Below, one piece after another: positions 27,376-37,140 of a stretch of 54,141 bases of DNA. The notes under the pieces are model-generated. The model made no database searches. It saw nothing but the letters and a program-made list of their open reading frames with translations, and had not been told where the DNA came from. The first letter of the stretch is position 1; each line of letters begins with the position of its first letter. A program made the position numbers and the translations under genes. The stretch comes from Bacteroidales bacterium (GTDB taxonomy: Bacteria; Bacteroidota; Bacteroidia; Bacteroidales; UBA7960), in NCBI GenBank assembly GCA_007125585.1, contig SLCY01000021.1, forward strand, positions 1 to 54,141, written 5' to 3'.

Positions 27376-29472
27376 TCAGGTTGGGTTATTCGTTTTTTCT
27401 CTGCCCTCCTTTTTTGAAGCAGTGCTTCCAACCTCCAACTCTTTCTCTTTGGATGTTTCCGGGTCAGGAAAAGGACGCTCACCGAAGATGCGCTCCAGAT
27501 CCTCACGGAAGATCACCTCTTTTTCAAGGAGCAGGTCACCAAGCTGAACCAGTTTTTCCCTGTGCTCCAACAGTATACCCTTTGCCCTTTCGTATGCCTT
27601 TTCAACCAGCCGGCTGACTTCTTCATCAATTTTTTGTGCCGTCTTCTCAGAATAAGGTTTGGTGAATGTATATTCATTTTGTCCGCTGGAGTCATAATAG
27701 CTGATATTGCCAATCTTTTTATTGAGGCCAAAATAGATGACCATGGCATATGCTTGTTTGGTAATTTTTTCCAGGTCGTTGAGGGCCCCGGTAGATATTT
27801 TACCAAAGATGATCTCTTCGGCGGCGCGGCCACCGAGGGTGCTGGTAATTTCATCAAACATCTGCTCGTAGGTTGATATCTGGCGCTCCTCCGGCAGGTA
27901 CCATGCAGCCCCCAGGGCTTTTCCCCTTGGGACGATGGTGACCTTTACCAGGGGGTGTGCATGTTCAAGCAACCAACTGACGGCAGCATGGCCGGATTCA
28001 TGGTAGGCGATGACCTTTTTCTCAGAAGGTGAGATGATCTTGTTGCGCTTTTCAAGTCCGCCGATGATACGGTCAACAGCATCCAGAAAATCCTGTTTGG
28101 CAACCGCTACATTGTTTCGCCGCGCAGCGATGAGCGCAGCTTCATTGCACACATTGGCAATATCGGCGCCAGAAAAGCCGGGTGTTTGTTTGGCCAGGAA
28201 ACCGGCTTCCAGTCCTTTCTCCAGCTTCAGGGGTTTCATGTGCACCTTGAATATGGCCTCACGTTCGGTGAGGTCCGGCATTTCCACATGTATCTGGCGG
28301 TCAAAGCGTCCGGCACGCATCAATGCCCTGTCGAGCACGTCCGCCCTGTTGGTCGCGGCCAGGATGATCACCCCGATGTTGGTGCCAAAGCCATCCATCT
28401 CAGCCAACAGCTGGTTGAGGGTGTTTTCCCTTTCATCGTTAGAACCTGTTACCGGGTTCTTCCCACGAGCACGGCCGACGGCATCAATCTCATCAATAAA
28501 AACAATGCAAGGGGCTTTTTCCTTGGCCTGTTTGAAAAGATCCCTGACCCTGGAAGCACCCACACCCACAAACATCTCCACGAAATCAGAACCACTAAGG
28601 GAAAAGAACGGCACCTGGGCCTGGCCAGCGACAGCTTTTGCCAGCAAGGTCTTCCCTGTACCGGGAGGGCCCACCAGCAAAGCACCCTTGGGAATCTTGC
28701 CACCAAGGTCAGTGTACTTTTTTGGGTTCCTCAAAAAGTCAACGAGCTCCATGAGCTCTACCTTTGCCTCCTCCAGTCCCGCCACATCCTTAAAATCGAT
28801 GTTCACATGGGTGTCTTTGTCAAAAAGCGTTGCCTTTGATTTGCCGATATTGAATATCTGGCCACCAGGACCCCCTCCCTTGGCCATTCTGCGCATGATA
28901 AATATCCAAAAGGCAATCAGCAACCCAATGGGTAAAAGCCAGCTGAGCACATCCGAACCCCAGCTTCTACGGGTTTCCGCATAAACGTCAATCCTGTCCT
29001 CAGAAGGCCATTCGGCCTGGGCTTCCCTGAGTCGATTGTCAAAGTTCTCAACAGATGCGATCTGGAACACATAATGGGGGCCCCCATCACCAATGCCCCG
29101 TCTTTCATCAACATCTTCATATTTCTCCTTGTAAAGACGGTCTTCCTTGAGATATACCTCGACAATTTCCTGGTTGACGATTATAATCTTTTGGATGTCA
29201 GTGCCATCCTGTTGATCCCATGTGAGTATTTCACTCTCAAACCGTCTCTGGGATATCTCAACGGCCGAACCACCCCAGTTAAAAAATTGCAAACCGATAA
29301 ATACAGCTGCCAGGATGGCGTAAACCCAGTAAAAATTAAAGCCCGGCTTCTTGTCACCCTTTTTGTCAGCAGGATCTCCGGAAGGTGAACCCTCCCCCCG
29401 CTGACTGCTCCCAGACTTGTTACGATCCGGGGGCACGCCCTTGTTGTTATGTTTTTTTTCTTCTTTATTCAT
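27376..29472 (-). CDS. ftsH: ATP-dependent zinc metalloprotease FtsH
   Basis: GPPGTGKTLLAKAVAGQAQVPFFSLSGSDFVEMFVGVGASRVRDLF; HESGHA zinc motif. Start MNKEEKKHNNKG at 29472. Confidence 0.97.
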   Translation of the reverse strand: MNKEEKKHNNKGVPPDRNKSGSSQRGEGSPSGDPADKKGDKKPGFNFYWVYAILAAVFIGLQFFNWGGSAVEISQRRFESEILTWDQQDGTDIQKIIIVNQEIVEVYLKEDRLYKEKYEDVDERRGIGDGGPHYVFQIASVENFDNRLREAQAEWPSEDRIDVYAETRRSWGSDVLSWLLPIGLLIAFWIFIMRRMAKGGGPGGQIFNIGKSKATLFDKDTHVNIDFKDVAGLEEAKVELMELVDFLRNPKKYTDLGGKIPKGALLVGPPGTGKTLLAKAVAGQAQVPFFSLSGSDFVEMFVGVGASRVRDLFKQAKEKAPCIVFIDEIDAVGRARGKNPVTGSNDERENTLNQLLAEMDGFGTNIGVIILAATNRADVLDRALMRAGRFDRQIHVEMPDLTEREAIFKVHMKPLKLEKGLEAGFLAKQTPGFSGADIANVCNEAALIAARRNNVAVAKQDFLDAVDRIIGGLEKRNKIISPSEKKVIAYHESGHAAVSWLLEHAHPLVKVTIVPRGKALGAAWYLPEERQISTYEQMFDEITSTLGGRAAEEIIFGKISTGALNDLEKITKQAYAMVIYFGLNKKIGNISYYDSSGQNEYTFTKPYSEKTAQKIDEEVSRLVEKAYERAKGILLEHREKLVQLGDLLLEKEVIFREDLERIFGERPFPDPETSKEKELEVGSTASKKEGREKTNNPT

Positions 29473-29523
29473 TTCGATTGGACACTCAATAAAATATAAC
29501 GCCGTTGACAACAACGACAACAA

Positions 29524-29898
29524 TTATTCCTTGATCTGTTTTGCAGGCGCATCGGCCCACAGTTCTTCAAGCTGGTAGTAACGCCTCACCGGCTCCCGAA
29601 AAACATGTACCACCACATCAAGATAATCAAGCAACAGCCACTCCCCGTTCGTATAACCTTCCCGACGCGCAGGCTTTACCCCGCAGAGTTTGTTCACCTC
29701 CTCTTCCACCGACTCGGCTATGGCTGTAACATGATTATGGGAATTCCCATGACAAACAACAAAAAAATCACAAACAGTTGAATTGATCTTGCCCAGATTT
29801 ATACTGATGATTTCCTCGCCCTTTTTTCCCAGTATGCCATTTACTATCGCGTCAACAAGTACAACCGAACTGTCTTTTTTTGATGTTTTTTTTGTCAT
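29524..29898 (-). CDS. rsfS: Ribosome silencing factor
   Basis: VCDFFVVCHGNSHNHVTAIAESVEEEVNK...EGYTNGEWLLLDYLDVVVHVF. Confidence 0.95.
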   Translation of the reverse strand: MTKKTSKKDSSVVLVDAIVNGILGKKGEEIISINLGKINSTVCDFFVVCHGNSHNHVTAIAESVEEEVNKLCGVKPARREGYTNGEWLLLDYLDVVVHVFREPVRRYYQLEELWADAPAKQIKE

Positions 29899-30021
29899 TC
29901 GCCGAAACTTATATTTTTACTGCAAAATTAACGATTTTTACGCACATTATTGTAATGCGCTTTTTTCGTGTTGTTTCAACCATTTGGTGTTTTCATTAAT
30001 TTTACAACAAATAACGGTGGT

Positions 30022-30768
30022 ATGGAAAGAGCAGCCCATTATTTTTTTCGGGAAACAGATTCAACAAACAAGGAGTTATGGCGTATGATCGAGGCGGGGG
30101 AAGCGCCTGGGGAAGGGACAGTCGTGCAGGCCGGCTATCAAACCGCAGGCAGGGGGCAGGCAAAAACCCATTGGGTGAGCGAAGCAGGAAAAAACCTTCT
30201 GTTCTCCATATTGCTGAAACCAGTGTTTCTGTCACCCGGCAGGCAGTTTATGCTGAACAAGTGTATCGCACTGTCCATCCGGGATGCAATGGCCTCCCTG
30301 TGCCAAGGCCATGCTTTTCTTATAAAATGGCCCAACGACATCTTGTCGGGTGGGAAAAAGATCGCCGGCACCCTTATAGAGAACAGGATCATGGGCAAAA
30401 CGTATGAAATATCTGTTGCCGGTATTGGGGTGAACATCAACCAATGCCGTTTCCCGCCCGGCATACCCAGCCCTGCATCACTGAAGATGTTGACTGGAAA
30501 AGATTACGACATCGATCGGTGTTTGCAGCAGGTGAAAATGAAGATACAATCCTACTATAACATGCTTCGGCAAGACGATACCGCCTGCATTGACAAAGCT
30601 TACCTGGACAATCTCCTTGGTTACGGGGAGCGCATCCAATATACCAGAGAGGGCCGGACATCAGCAGGTACGGTGGCCGGTGTGAATGAATATGGGAAGC
30701 TCCTGCTGAAAGATGATGAAGGGCGGCTGCAAACTTTTGGTATGAAAGAAATAGAGTTTCCTGCCTGA
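30022..30768 (+). CDS. birA: Biotin-[acetyl-CoA-carboxylase] ligase
   Basis: FRETDSTNKELW; QTAGRGQAKTHWVSEAGKNLLFSILLKP; IKWPNDILSGGKKIAGTLIEN. Confidence 0.94.
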   Translation: MERAAHYFFRETDSTNKELWRMIEAGEAPGEGTVVQAGYQTAGRGQAKTHWVSEAGKNLLFSILLKPVFLSPGRQFMLNKCIALSIRDAMASLCQGHAFLIKWPNDILSGGKKIAGTLIENRIMGKTYEISVAGIGVNINQCRFPPGIPSPASLKMLTGKDYDIDRCLQQVKMKIQSYYNMLRQDDTACIDKAYLDNLLGYGERIQYTREGRTSAGTVAGVNEYGKLLLKDDEGRLQTFGMKEIEFPA

Positions 30769-30770
30769 TG

Positions 30771-31172
30771 TCAGGCGTACCTCTCCTGAAGCTTTTCGGC
30801 CAACAGGTCGACAAAATGTTGCAGTGGTTTGGACACCATGGTTTTTATAAACGGGTTCAGGTCCACATCGAACACAATGCTTACCCCGCAACGATTGTCA
30901 CCCTTTGCATTGAAGTAGTAATCCATTCGATAGTCAACCGGATTTTTTCCTTCGGAGACAATACGAATATTGCTGCACGGATACTTGCCGTCGATGCGCA
31001 TCGACAGGTCTGACAAACCTTGTATGGTAAACGAACACGATGATTCATCGGCCTTCCAGTTGGTCACCTGTTCAGGCATCAGTTCTTCAAAGTTCCGGAA
31101 ATCACCCAGGAAGGAAAACACCGTCTCGCAACTTGCATTGACAGGGATATTTTGTTTTTCAAATGTTGCCAT
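30771..31172 (-). CDS. SRPBCC family protein
   Basis: MATFEKQNIPVNASCETVFSFLGDFRNFEELMPEQVTNWKADESSCSFTIQGLSDLSMRI. Confidence 0.8.
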   Translation of the reverse strand: MATFEKQNIPVNASCETVFSFLGDFRNFEELMPEQVTNWKADESSCSFTIQGLSDLSMRIDGKYPCSNIRIVSEGKNPVDYRMDYYFNAKGDNRCGVSIVFDVDLNPFIKTMVSKPLQHFVDLLAEKLQERYA

Positions 31173-31189
31173 GTTATTTTCATTTATTT

Positions 31190-31843
31190 TTAATGCATAC
31201 GGGCATCCGACCATGCTTCAGGGTCTTCACGCCATGCTTGTAATGCTGCCAATTCTCCGGGCGAAAATGTTTGCTGTGATTTCACCAGGTCCACCAGCGC
31301 CTGGTAGTTGCTTAAGCTGATGAAAGGGCATGCGGCGTCCCGGAGTCTTTTTTCCGCCGCATCCAGTCCGTAGGTAAATATAGCGACCATCCCTTTTATA
31401 ACCAGTCCGGCGCCGGAAAGTGCCTCAATTGCTGCCACGCTGCTTTTTGCTGTAGATACAAGGTCTTCCACAACCACAGTCTTCTGATCCTTTTCAAAAT
31501 GGCCTTCGATCTGCGAGGCCAGGCCATGACTTTTGGGGGTACTGCGGACATAAACGAAGGGCAGGCCCAGTTTCTCAGCCACCAACACCCCATGTGCGAT
31601 ACCTCCTGTGGCGACACCGGCAACCAGCCCAGCCTCGGGGAAGCGATCCCTGACAATCACCGACAAGCCATCCACTACCATACGGCGAATGGCAGGATAG
31701 GACAAAATGCGACGATTGTCGCAATAGATAGGCGAAAGCAAGCCCGAGGCCCACGTAAAAGGATTTTCCACATTCAATTTTATTGCGTTAATTTGCAACA
31801 GTGAATGGGCAACATCGGTCGCAGGATATTCAGATAGCGTCAT
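31190..31843 (-). CDS. pyrE: Orotate phosphoribosyltransferase
   Basis: FTWASGLLSPIYCDNRRILSYPAIRR; VAGVATGGIAHGVLVAEKLGLPFVYVRSTPKSHG; VVVEDLVSTAKSS. Confidence 0.96.
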   Translation of the reverse strand: MTLSEYPATDVAHSLLQINAIKLNVENPFTWASGLLSPIYCDNRRILSYPAIRRMVVDGLSVIVRDRFPEAGLVAGVATGGIAHGVLVAEKLGLPFVYVRSTPKSHGLASQIEGHFEKDQKTVVVEDLVSTAKSSVAAIEALSGAGLVIKGMVAIFTYGLDAAEKRLRDAACPFISLSNYQALVDLVKSQQTFSPGELAALQAWREDPEAWSDARMH

Positions 31844-31926
31844 GGGCTTCTCCCTTTGCGTTGTTGAAATGGTTTCACAAAACTAACAAAAAAGGATGCT
31901 TCCTGATCAATAAAACATCGTTCCCT

Positions 31927-32550
31927 ATGGAAAACAGATATGCCGTATATTTCGACCACAGGAAGATCCTGTTCTTGCCGGAACTGCCAGATCAGTTGAA
32001 CAGGAAGGATACAGTCATAAAAGATGCGGTTGGCTGGGACACGTTCAAGCGTTTTATTGATTCAGAAAAATCCTCGTTGCTATGTGTCAGCGACAATCCT
32101 TCCAGGATGTTCAGGCACTTCGCCACCTTTTTTCATTATATCGAAGCAGCCGGCGGATTGGTTGCTGACCCGACCGGTTACTGGTTGTTTATCTTCCGCA
32201 AGAGCCGGTGGGATTTGCCCAAGGGAAAGATGGAAAAGGATGAGCCGGCCGAGGATGCGGCCATCCGTGAGGTGCAGGAGGAGTGCGGCATTGGCAATTT
32301 GGAGGTATTGCACTCCCTGCCAAAGACGTATCATGTTTATCCTTACCTGGGGGATCAGTGGGCGCTAAAGAAAACGCACTGGTTTTTTATGAAGACAAGC
32401 ACTTGCTGCCGTGCGGAGCCACAAACCAGCGAAGGCATCATCCGTGCAGAGTGGAAGCATCCGGATCACCTTTCAGAGGTGATGTCAAACACCTATGGCA
32501 ACATCAAAGAACTGCTGGCCTTGTGCCGGCAACTGACCAGCCGGTCCTGA
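31927..32550 (+). CDS. NUDIX hydrolase
   Basis: Nudix box GKMEKDEPAEDAAIREVQEECGI. Confidence 0.92.
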   Translation: MENRYAVYFDHRKILFLPELPDQLNRKDTVIKDAVGWDTFKRFIDSEKSSLLCVSDNPSRMFRHFATFFHYIEAAGGLVADPTGYWLFIFRKSRWDLPKGKMEKDEPAEDAAIREVQEECGIGNLEVLHSLPKTYHVYPYLGDQWALKKTHWFFMKTSTCCRAEPQTSEGIIRAEWKHPDHLSEVMSNTYGNIKELLALCRQLTSRS

Positions 32551-32584
32551 AAAGCCCCTCTTCCCCCCGGCCCGCAACCCGCTG

Positions 32585-33994
32585 TCATTTATTGATGAAA
32601 TCTTCAATTTTTTCAGCCGCCCCTGCGGAAGGTGAAACAAAAGGGAAGGCTGCGATATTGCCATCCGGGTCGATCAGTAAATACTGGGGAACCGTTCGCA
32701 CCCGGTAATCGTCAAGCAAACGGTAGTCACCGCCGAAGTGCAATAACCGGAAAGGAGACGCATCGTCTTCAAGGATTCCTGAAATACTGGTTGTCGCATT
32801 GTCGATCAATACGCCCAGAATGTGCAACGTGTCATCAAAGGTCGCCGTCAACGTTGACATTGCACCTGCTTCGGCCATGGAGACCGGGCACCAGCCGGCA
32901 CCAAAAAAAAGATAAAGGTAACGTCCCTGGTAATCCTCCAGGCGAAGGGTATCCCCCTCAGGGCCGGTTAGTGAAAAGCCAGGCGCAGGAGTGCCCGGTT
33001 TCAGTGCAAGGTGTTGTTCAAGAATATTTTCTGCAATCGCAGCATGCAAAGAGAACGTGCTCTGATGCCGGGCCTGCCGGAGGATCTCCACAACCATTCT
33101 GTTATCAAAATCAGCCATTCCCAACATTCTCCGGAGGCCGTTGAGCATGACAAGCTCCCTGAAACGGACATTATAAAACATGGTATCCTTTGCCAGGGTG
33201 TCCATTAGCGCACGATAGCTTGCCTGACGGTTCACGGCGAAATTGAGGCCGGCAGGACTTATCGAACGACTGCCGCCAAACAAATAGGTATCAAACATTG
33301 CCTGAAAGAAGTCCATGTACATTGGATGAGAATACAGTATTGGCCTGCAGTGAAGGAAGGATTCAACCAGCGCATCGAACGACTTTGTGTTCAGGGTCCT
33401 TTCCAGATAGGAAACATAGTAGCGTACATAATCATCAAAAAAAGCAGAGCGGGAGCGAACATGATGAAAAGCGGAATCCAGACGGGATTTAAAATCACCC
33501 AGTGAATGCCGGTGATTTGCACGTATGCTACCAGCCACGCTGGTTTGCAGATAATCTGCCACCATCACATTCAACTTTTCTGTCATCAGGTTCAAATCCG
33601 GATCCCCTTCATATTTGTTTCGTATTGTTACAGGGAAATGCTGCCTTAAAGGAACCTGATGATGCTGCTCATTGAGTGCGCCCGGGTCAACCGGGTCGAA
33701 TGACACCCAGTATTCCTGGCCGGGGGCCACATAAAAAGGGATCCTTGCGTGCATTATCCGAAAAAACATTTGCCCCGGTGAATCAATATGGACGCGAAAG
33801 GCAAATGCGCCATTCTCGTCGATGATGCAGGCATCCACCTCCTTTGAACGATAACTAATAAGGTCCATGGTCTCCATCAGGCGGATCTCCTCCCCCTCCG
33901 CCCCCGGAAAAACGCCCTTGACCAACACTTCGGAAATGCCCGGAAAAGGTGCGAAGAAAAGGATCAAACAAACAATAAAGGCAAGAAACCTCAT
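32585..33994 (-). CDS. TlpA-like thioredoxin-fold protein with CPVS active-site motif
   Basis: C-terminal LKPGTPAPGFSLTGPEGDTLRLEDYQGRYLYLFFGAGWCPVSMAEA...RTVPQYLLIDPDGNIAAFPF. Confidence 0.8.
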   Translation of the reverse strand: MRFLAFIVCLILFFAPFPGISEVLVKGVFPGAEGEEIRLMETMDLISYRSKEVDACIIDENGAFAFRVHIDSPGQMFFRIMHARIPFYVAPGQEYWVSFDPVDPGALNEQHHQVPLRQHFPVTIRNKYEGDPDLNLMTEKLNVMVADYLQTSVAGSIRANHRHSLGDFKSRLDSAFHHVRSRSAFFDDYVRYYVSYLERTLNTKSFDALVESFLHCRPILYSHPMYMDFFQAMFDTYLFGGSRSISPAGLNFAVNRQASYRALMDTLAKDTMFYNVRFRELVMLNGLRRMLGMADFDNRMVVEILRQARHQSTFSLHAAIAENILEQHLALKPGTPAPGFSLTGPEGDTLRLEDYQGRYLYLFFGAGWCPVSMAEAGAMSTLTATFDDTLHILGVLIDNATTSISGILEDDASPFRLLHFGGDYRLLDDYRVRTVPQYLLIDPDGNIAAFPFVSPSAGAAEKIEDFINK

Positions 33995-34038
33995 GTGCAA
34001 ACCCATTCCATGTTATTTTCCGCTTTTCATTTTACGGT

Positions 34039-34524
34039 TCATTCTTTTGCAGGCTGCATGCCGGACGACAGGTTCACACCTTCGGGAATAAAGGAGGAAG
34101 CATCGCCACCATGCCTGATGATTTCGCGGACAATGTAGGAATTTACCGCGGTATACTCCGGGGTGGTTAACAAAAAAACCGTTTCCACATCCGGGAACAT
34201 TTTTTTGTTCATCTGCCCGATACTCCTTTCAAATTCAAAATCGGCCGAAGTACGCAGCCCCCTCAGGATATACTTTGCACCCAGCTTTTCACAGAGGTCA
34301 ACGGTAAGTCCCTCATAGGTAACGACACTGACTGCCGGATAGGGTGCAAATACTTTTTCAATCCATGCCTTGCGCTCGCCCAAAGGGAAAAAACTTTTTT
34401 TTTGCTCATTGATCCCAATGGCAATGATTATATTGTCAAAAAGAGGCAGTGCCCTCAGCACGATGGACTCATGTCCTTTTGTGATGGGATCAAAGGATCC
34501 CGGGAATAAGGCAATTCTTTTCAT
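34039..34524 (-). CDS. coaD: Phosphopantetheine adenylyltransferase
   Basis: MKRIALFPGSFDPITKGHESIVLRALPLFDNIIIAIG; YILRGLRTSADFEFERSIGQMNKKM. Confidence 0.97.
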   Translation of the reverse strand: MKRIALFPGSFDPITKGHESIVLRALPLFDNIIIAIGINEQKKSFFPLGERKAWIEKVFAPYPAVSVVTYEGLTVDLCEKLGAKYILRGLRTSADFEFERSIGQMNKKMFPDVETVFLLTTPEYTAVNSYIVREIIRHGGDASSFIPEGVNLSSGMQPAKE

Positions 34525-34647
34525 GCACCTGGGTATTATAACGCTTTCTTAAACAATCTCTTTACCAATAAAAATAGAGTCATATAAACAATTAAACCCA
34601 AAGTTACGAAGCTAAAATTAATAAAAATATCAGAGTTGGTTATCCCT

Positions 34648-35178
34648 TCATTCGAAGAAGCTGAAATGCACCATGCTGTAATTTCGTTTTCGAACAAATT
34701 TCGGATGGTTGTCAAATACGATAGCTGATGAATGTTCGATGATCAGCCATCCGTTTTCGGCAAGCAGTTTTTGGGAAAAGATGGCATCGGGCAGTTGTTT
34801 TATGTTCTCCATATCATAGGGTGGGTCGGCGAAGACAATATCGAAAGCAGGGTGGCAGTGTTTAAGGAAGCGAAACACATCCGCTTTCAGGCAAACCAGG
34901 TTCTCCAGCGCCAGTTGTTCTTTTACCTGTCGCATAAACCGCAGACAGCGCAGGTTGTTTTCCACGGCCACCACTTCAGCCGCCCCCCTCGAGGCAAACT
35001 CAAATGAGATGCTGCCTGTCCCGGCAAAGAGGTCAAGCACACGGATCCCATCAAAATCAAAAACGTTTTGCAACACGTTGAACAATGCTTCCTTGGCTTT
35101 GTCGGTCGTAGGCCGGACAGGAAGACCGGCAGGCGGGCGGATGATTCTTCTTTGGTGAAGGCCCCCGATTATCCGCAT
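34648..35178 (-). CDS. rsmD: 16S rRNA (guanine-966-N2) methyltransferase RsmD
   Basis: MRIIGGLHQRRIIRPPAGLPVRPTTDKAKEALFNVL; VLDLFAGTGSISFEFASRGA; FADPPYDM. Confidence 0.95.
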   Translation of the reverse strand: MRIIGGLHQRRIIRPPAGLPVRPTTDKAKEALFNVLQNVFDFDGIRVLDLFAGTGSISFEFASRGAAEVVAVENNLRCLRFMRQVKEQLALENLVCLKADVFRFLKHCHPAFDIVFADPPYDMENIKQLPDAIFSQKLLAENGWLIIEHSSAIVFDNHPKFVRKRNYSMVHFSFFE

Positions 35179-36038
35179 GAGTTTAAGTTTAGCAGATTGA
35201 AGTAAAAATGATAAGGCACCCGGTCAAACTCCGGGCTATACTTATACATGTCATTTTTCTCAGGAAAGGTTGCTTCCCTGAAGAAGGACCTCAGCGTGGC
35301 AAAAGCTTCAGTGTCCATCGGCAACTCACCCAGTATGATGGTTTTCAACTGTTCTGCCTGCAAACCATATTGCTCCAGCACATAGAAGATGTAGTACAGC
35401 ATGTCGTCAAAACACTGTATCGCGAAAGAATTATAATAGGTCAGTTTATCGCTTTCCAGTAACAAGAGTTCAAAATGGCTGGATTGAATATGCAGTACCA
35501 TGCCGGCGTTCCATTTTTCAAGCTTCTGACCTGCCAGGGTGCTTTCTATCAGGGCCGACCCGTAATGTCTCAGCCTGCAGCCCGAAAAAAACTCACCGCA
35601 AAGAGTGATCAATTCCACGGGAGTGGAATAGATGCCATGGGCTTTTGCAATGTGGAGATGGTCAGAACGTATCTGGTGATGATCGCTTCGTGTTGCGCAG
35701 AGGTCAAACAACGCTTTTTCATCCTCTTTGTTGTAAAGTGCGTCAGGGACGAGCACCAGCTTTGGAGAATAATAAAAGATATTGACCCTGTCGAACGGCT
35801 GGTTCAGGAGAGGGTTCTCATTGAGCTGATCCCTCAGGAAGGCAAAGTGGTGATGTGCGTCTGGTCGCCCTTCCTGTTTGTGTTCTTCCAGGGCGATGTA
35901 TTTAAATTCTTTGACATCAAGGATGGAAAAAACAAATCCATCGGACAACCACCCGATGGATAAGTTTTTTTTACGGCCGGGCCCTGCCTGGTAAACCTTG
36001 TCAACGATACTCAGGGTATTCCGGAAAGAGCCAGGCAT
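35169..36038 (-). CDS. DUF3822 family protein
   Basis: 289 aa next to rsmD/coaD, as in other Bacteroidota; LLLLESDKLTYYNSFAIQCFDDMLYYIFYVLEQYGL. Confidence 0.75.
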   Translation of the reverse strand: MPGSFRNTLSIVDKVYQAGPGRKKNLSIGWLSDGFVFSILDVKEFKYIALEEHKQEGRPDAHHHFAFLRDQLNENPLLNQPFDRVNIFYYSPKLVLVPDALYNKEDEKALFDLCATRSDHHQIRSDHLHIAKAHGIYSTPVELITLCGEFFSGCRLRHYGSALIESTLAGQKLEKWNAGMVLHIQSSHFELLLLESDKLTYYNSFAIQCFDDMLYYIFYVLEQYGLQAEQLKTIILGELPMDTEAFATLRSFFREATFPEKNDMYKYSPEFDRVPYHFYFNLLNLNSCG

Positions 36039-36056
36039 AATACATAGGGGTTGTTG

Positions 36057-36644
36057 TTATTCCCAGTTTCCGTCCAGTACAGCTTCCTGCATCGATCCGA
36101 CCCTAAGGCCTTCTTCCCTTGTATAATAAACACGCCAGTTGTCAAGATCATTCATATATACAAAGGGCTTCACCCGGGCTTCAAAGACAGGCAGTTTTAC
36201 CAATCCTCTTTCAATGAAACCAGATTCCATTTCAAAACGTTCGCCTGCGCCATAAGGCACATAGGGCAGTGTATCGATGGGATATCTTGCATGCCGGAGC
36301 AGACTGTCCTTTGCGGCGATCCACAAAGTGTCGCGTTCCACAATGCCCAGGCGGACAGCTTCTGTTTCTGTCAGCGTATCAGGGACGGATCCGATGGCAC
36401 GCACCAGGGGCAGTGAATCTGCCTGAAAAAACATTACCAGGGAGTCCAAATCAGCTGTAAATCTTTGGTGCCGAGATCGATGTGATCTCTGCACTTCGCG
36501 GATATCTTTCAGCCTCTGGATAATCTCTCCCTCCCGCTGCTGCACTTCCTGGCGAAAGCGGACGGGCTCCATGATACTGTCATACACAAAATAGCCCAGA
36601 ATGATTATTACGAGGGCCAAAACAATCTGAATTGCTGTTTTCAT
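36057..36644 (-). CDS. Hypothetical membrane-anchored protein
   Basis: N-terminal TM MKTAIQIVLALVIIILGYFVYDS, then a soluble domain. Confidence 0.7.
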   Translation of the reverse strand: MKTAIQIVLALVIIILGYFVYDSIMEPVRFRQEVQQREGEIIQRLKDIREVQRSHRSRHQRFTADLDSLVMFFQADSLPLVRAIGSVPDTLTETEAVRLGIVERDTLWIAAKDSLLRHARYPIDTLPYVPYGAGERFEMESGFIERGLVKLPVFEARVKPFVYMNDLDNWRVYYTREEGLRVGSMQEAVLDGNWE

Positions 36645-36799
36645 ACGATCTGTATTGAGTGATTATTTTGAATATGCAAAGGTAAAATAAATAACAAAAC
36701 AAAGCAGCATCATGAAAGGAATTCCTTCCAGCATCCAACCTTCAGCCTGAAGAAAATTTACGATCCATTATCACGACTGCAAATATTCATTATTTTTTT

Positions 36800-36807
36800 C
36801 AAATTTA
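36800..36807 (-). promoter_or_regulatory. Possible -7 element (TAAATTTG on minus strand) at the end of a repeat module
   Basis: TAnnTTTG, about 156 nt upstream of the ATG of the 36057-36644 gene. Confidence 0.35.
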
Positions 36808-37112
36808 CATGAATTTTTTTCATTCGGGATTACACACAGACACACAAAAACCTCTCAAGGCCTTTCACCCGGTCGTTGCTTGTTTATTAATGTTTATCAT
36901 TTGTCAAAAGGGCGAAATGTCAAATAGGTTGAAGGGTTTAAAAGTTGAAGGGTTTAATGGTTTAAAGGTTTATGGGTTGAATGGTTTAAAGGTTTAAAAG
37001 CCAATAGCTAACAGCCAAAAGCCAAAAGCTTCGTTCCATCGTTCCATCGTTCTTCCGTCATCCGTCAACATACAAAATGCTGATGTTTTTTTACAGGAGA
37101 AATATCCAAAAC
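36800..37112 (-). repeat. Composite intergenic repeat, copy B (most complete)
   Basis: Inverted relative to copy A: promoter-like module (36800-36845), 42-bp core (36869-36910, 41/42 identical to 2288-2329), 8-mer array (about 36926-37000), 7-mer array (about 37000-37029), GTTCCATC array (about 37030-37060), ACAGGAGAAATAT module. Confidence 0.85.
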
Positions 37113-37140
37113 ATGTTGGGATAAAACCATGCCGGTCCGG

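Noticed and set aside
28010-28984. 324-aa plus-strand ORF
   Set aside because: Lies fully antisense inside ftsH. Shadow ORF from codon bias.
24948-36038. psd to DUF3822 gene block as a possible novel operon
   Set aside because: All recognisable housekeeping genes in an order I would expect in Bacteroidota (psd-cdsA-DUF2007-LUD-ftsH-rsfS / birA ... pyrE, coaD-rsmD-DUF3822). No unexplained component.
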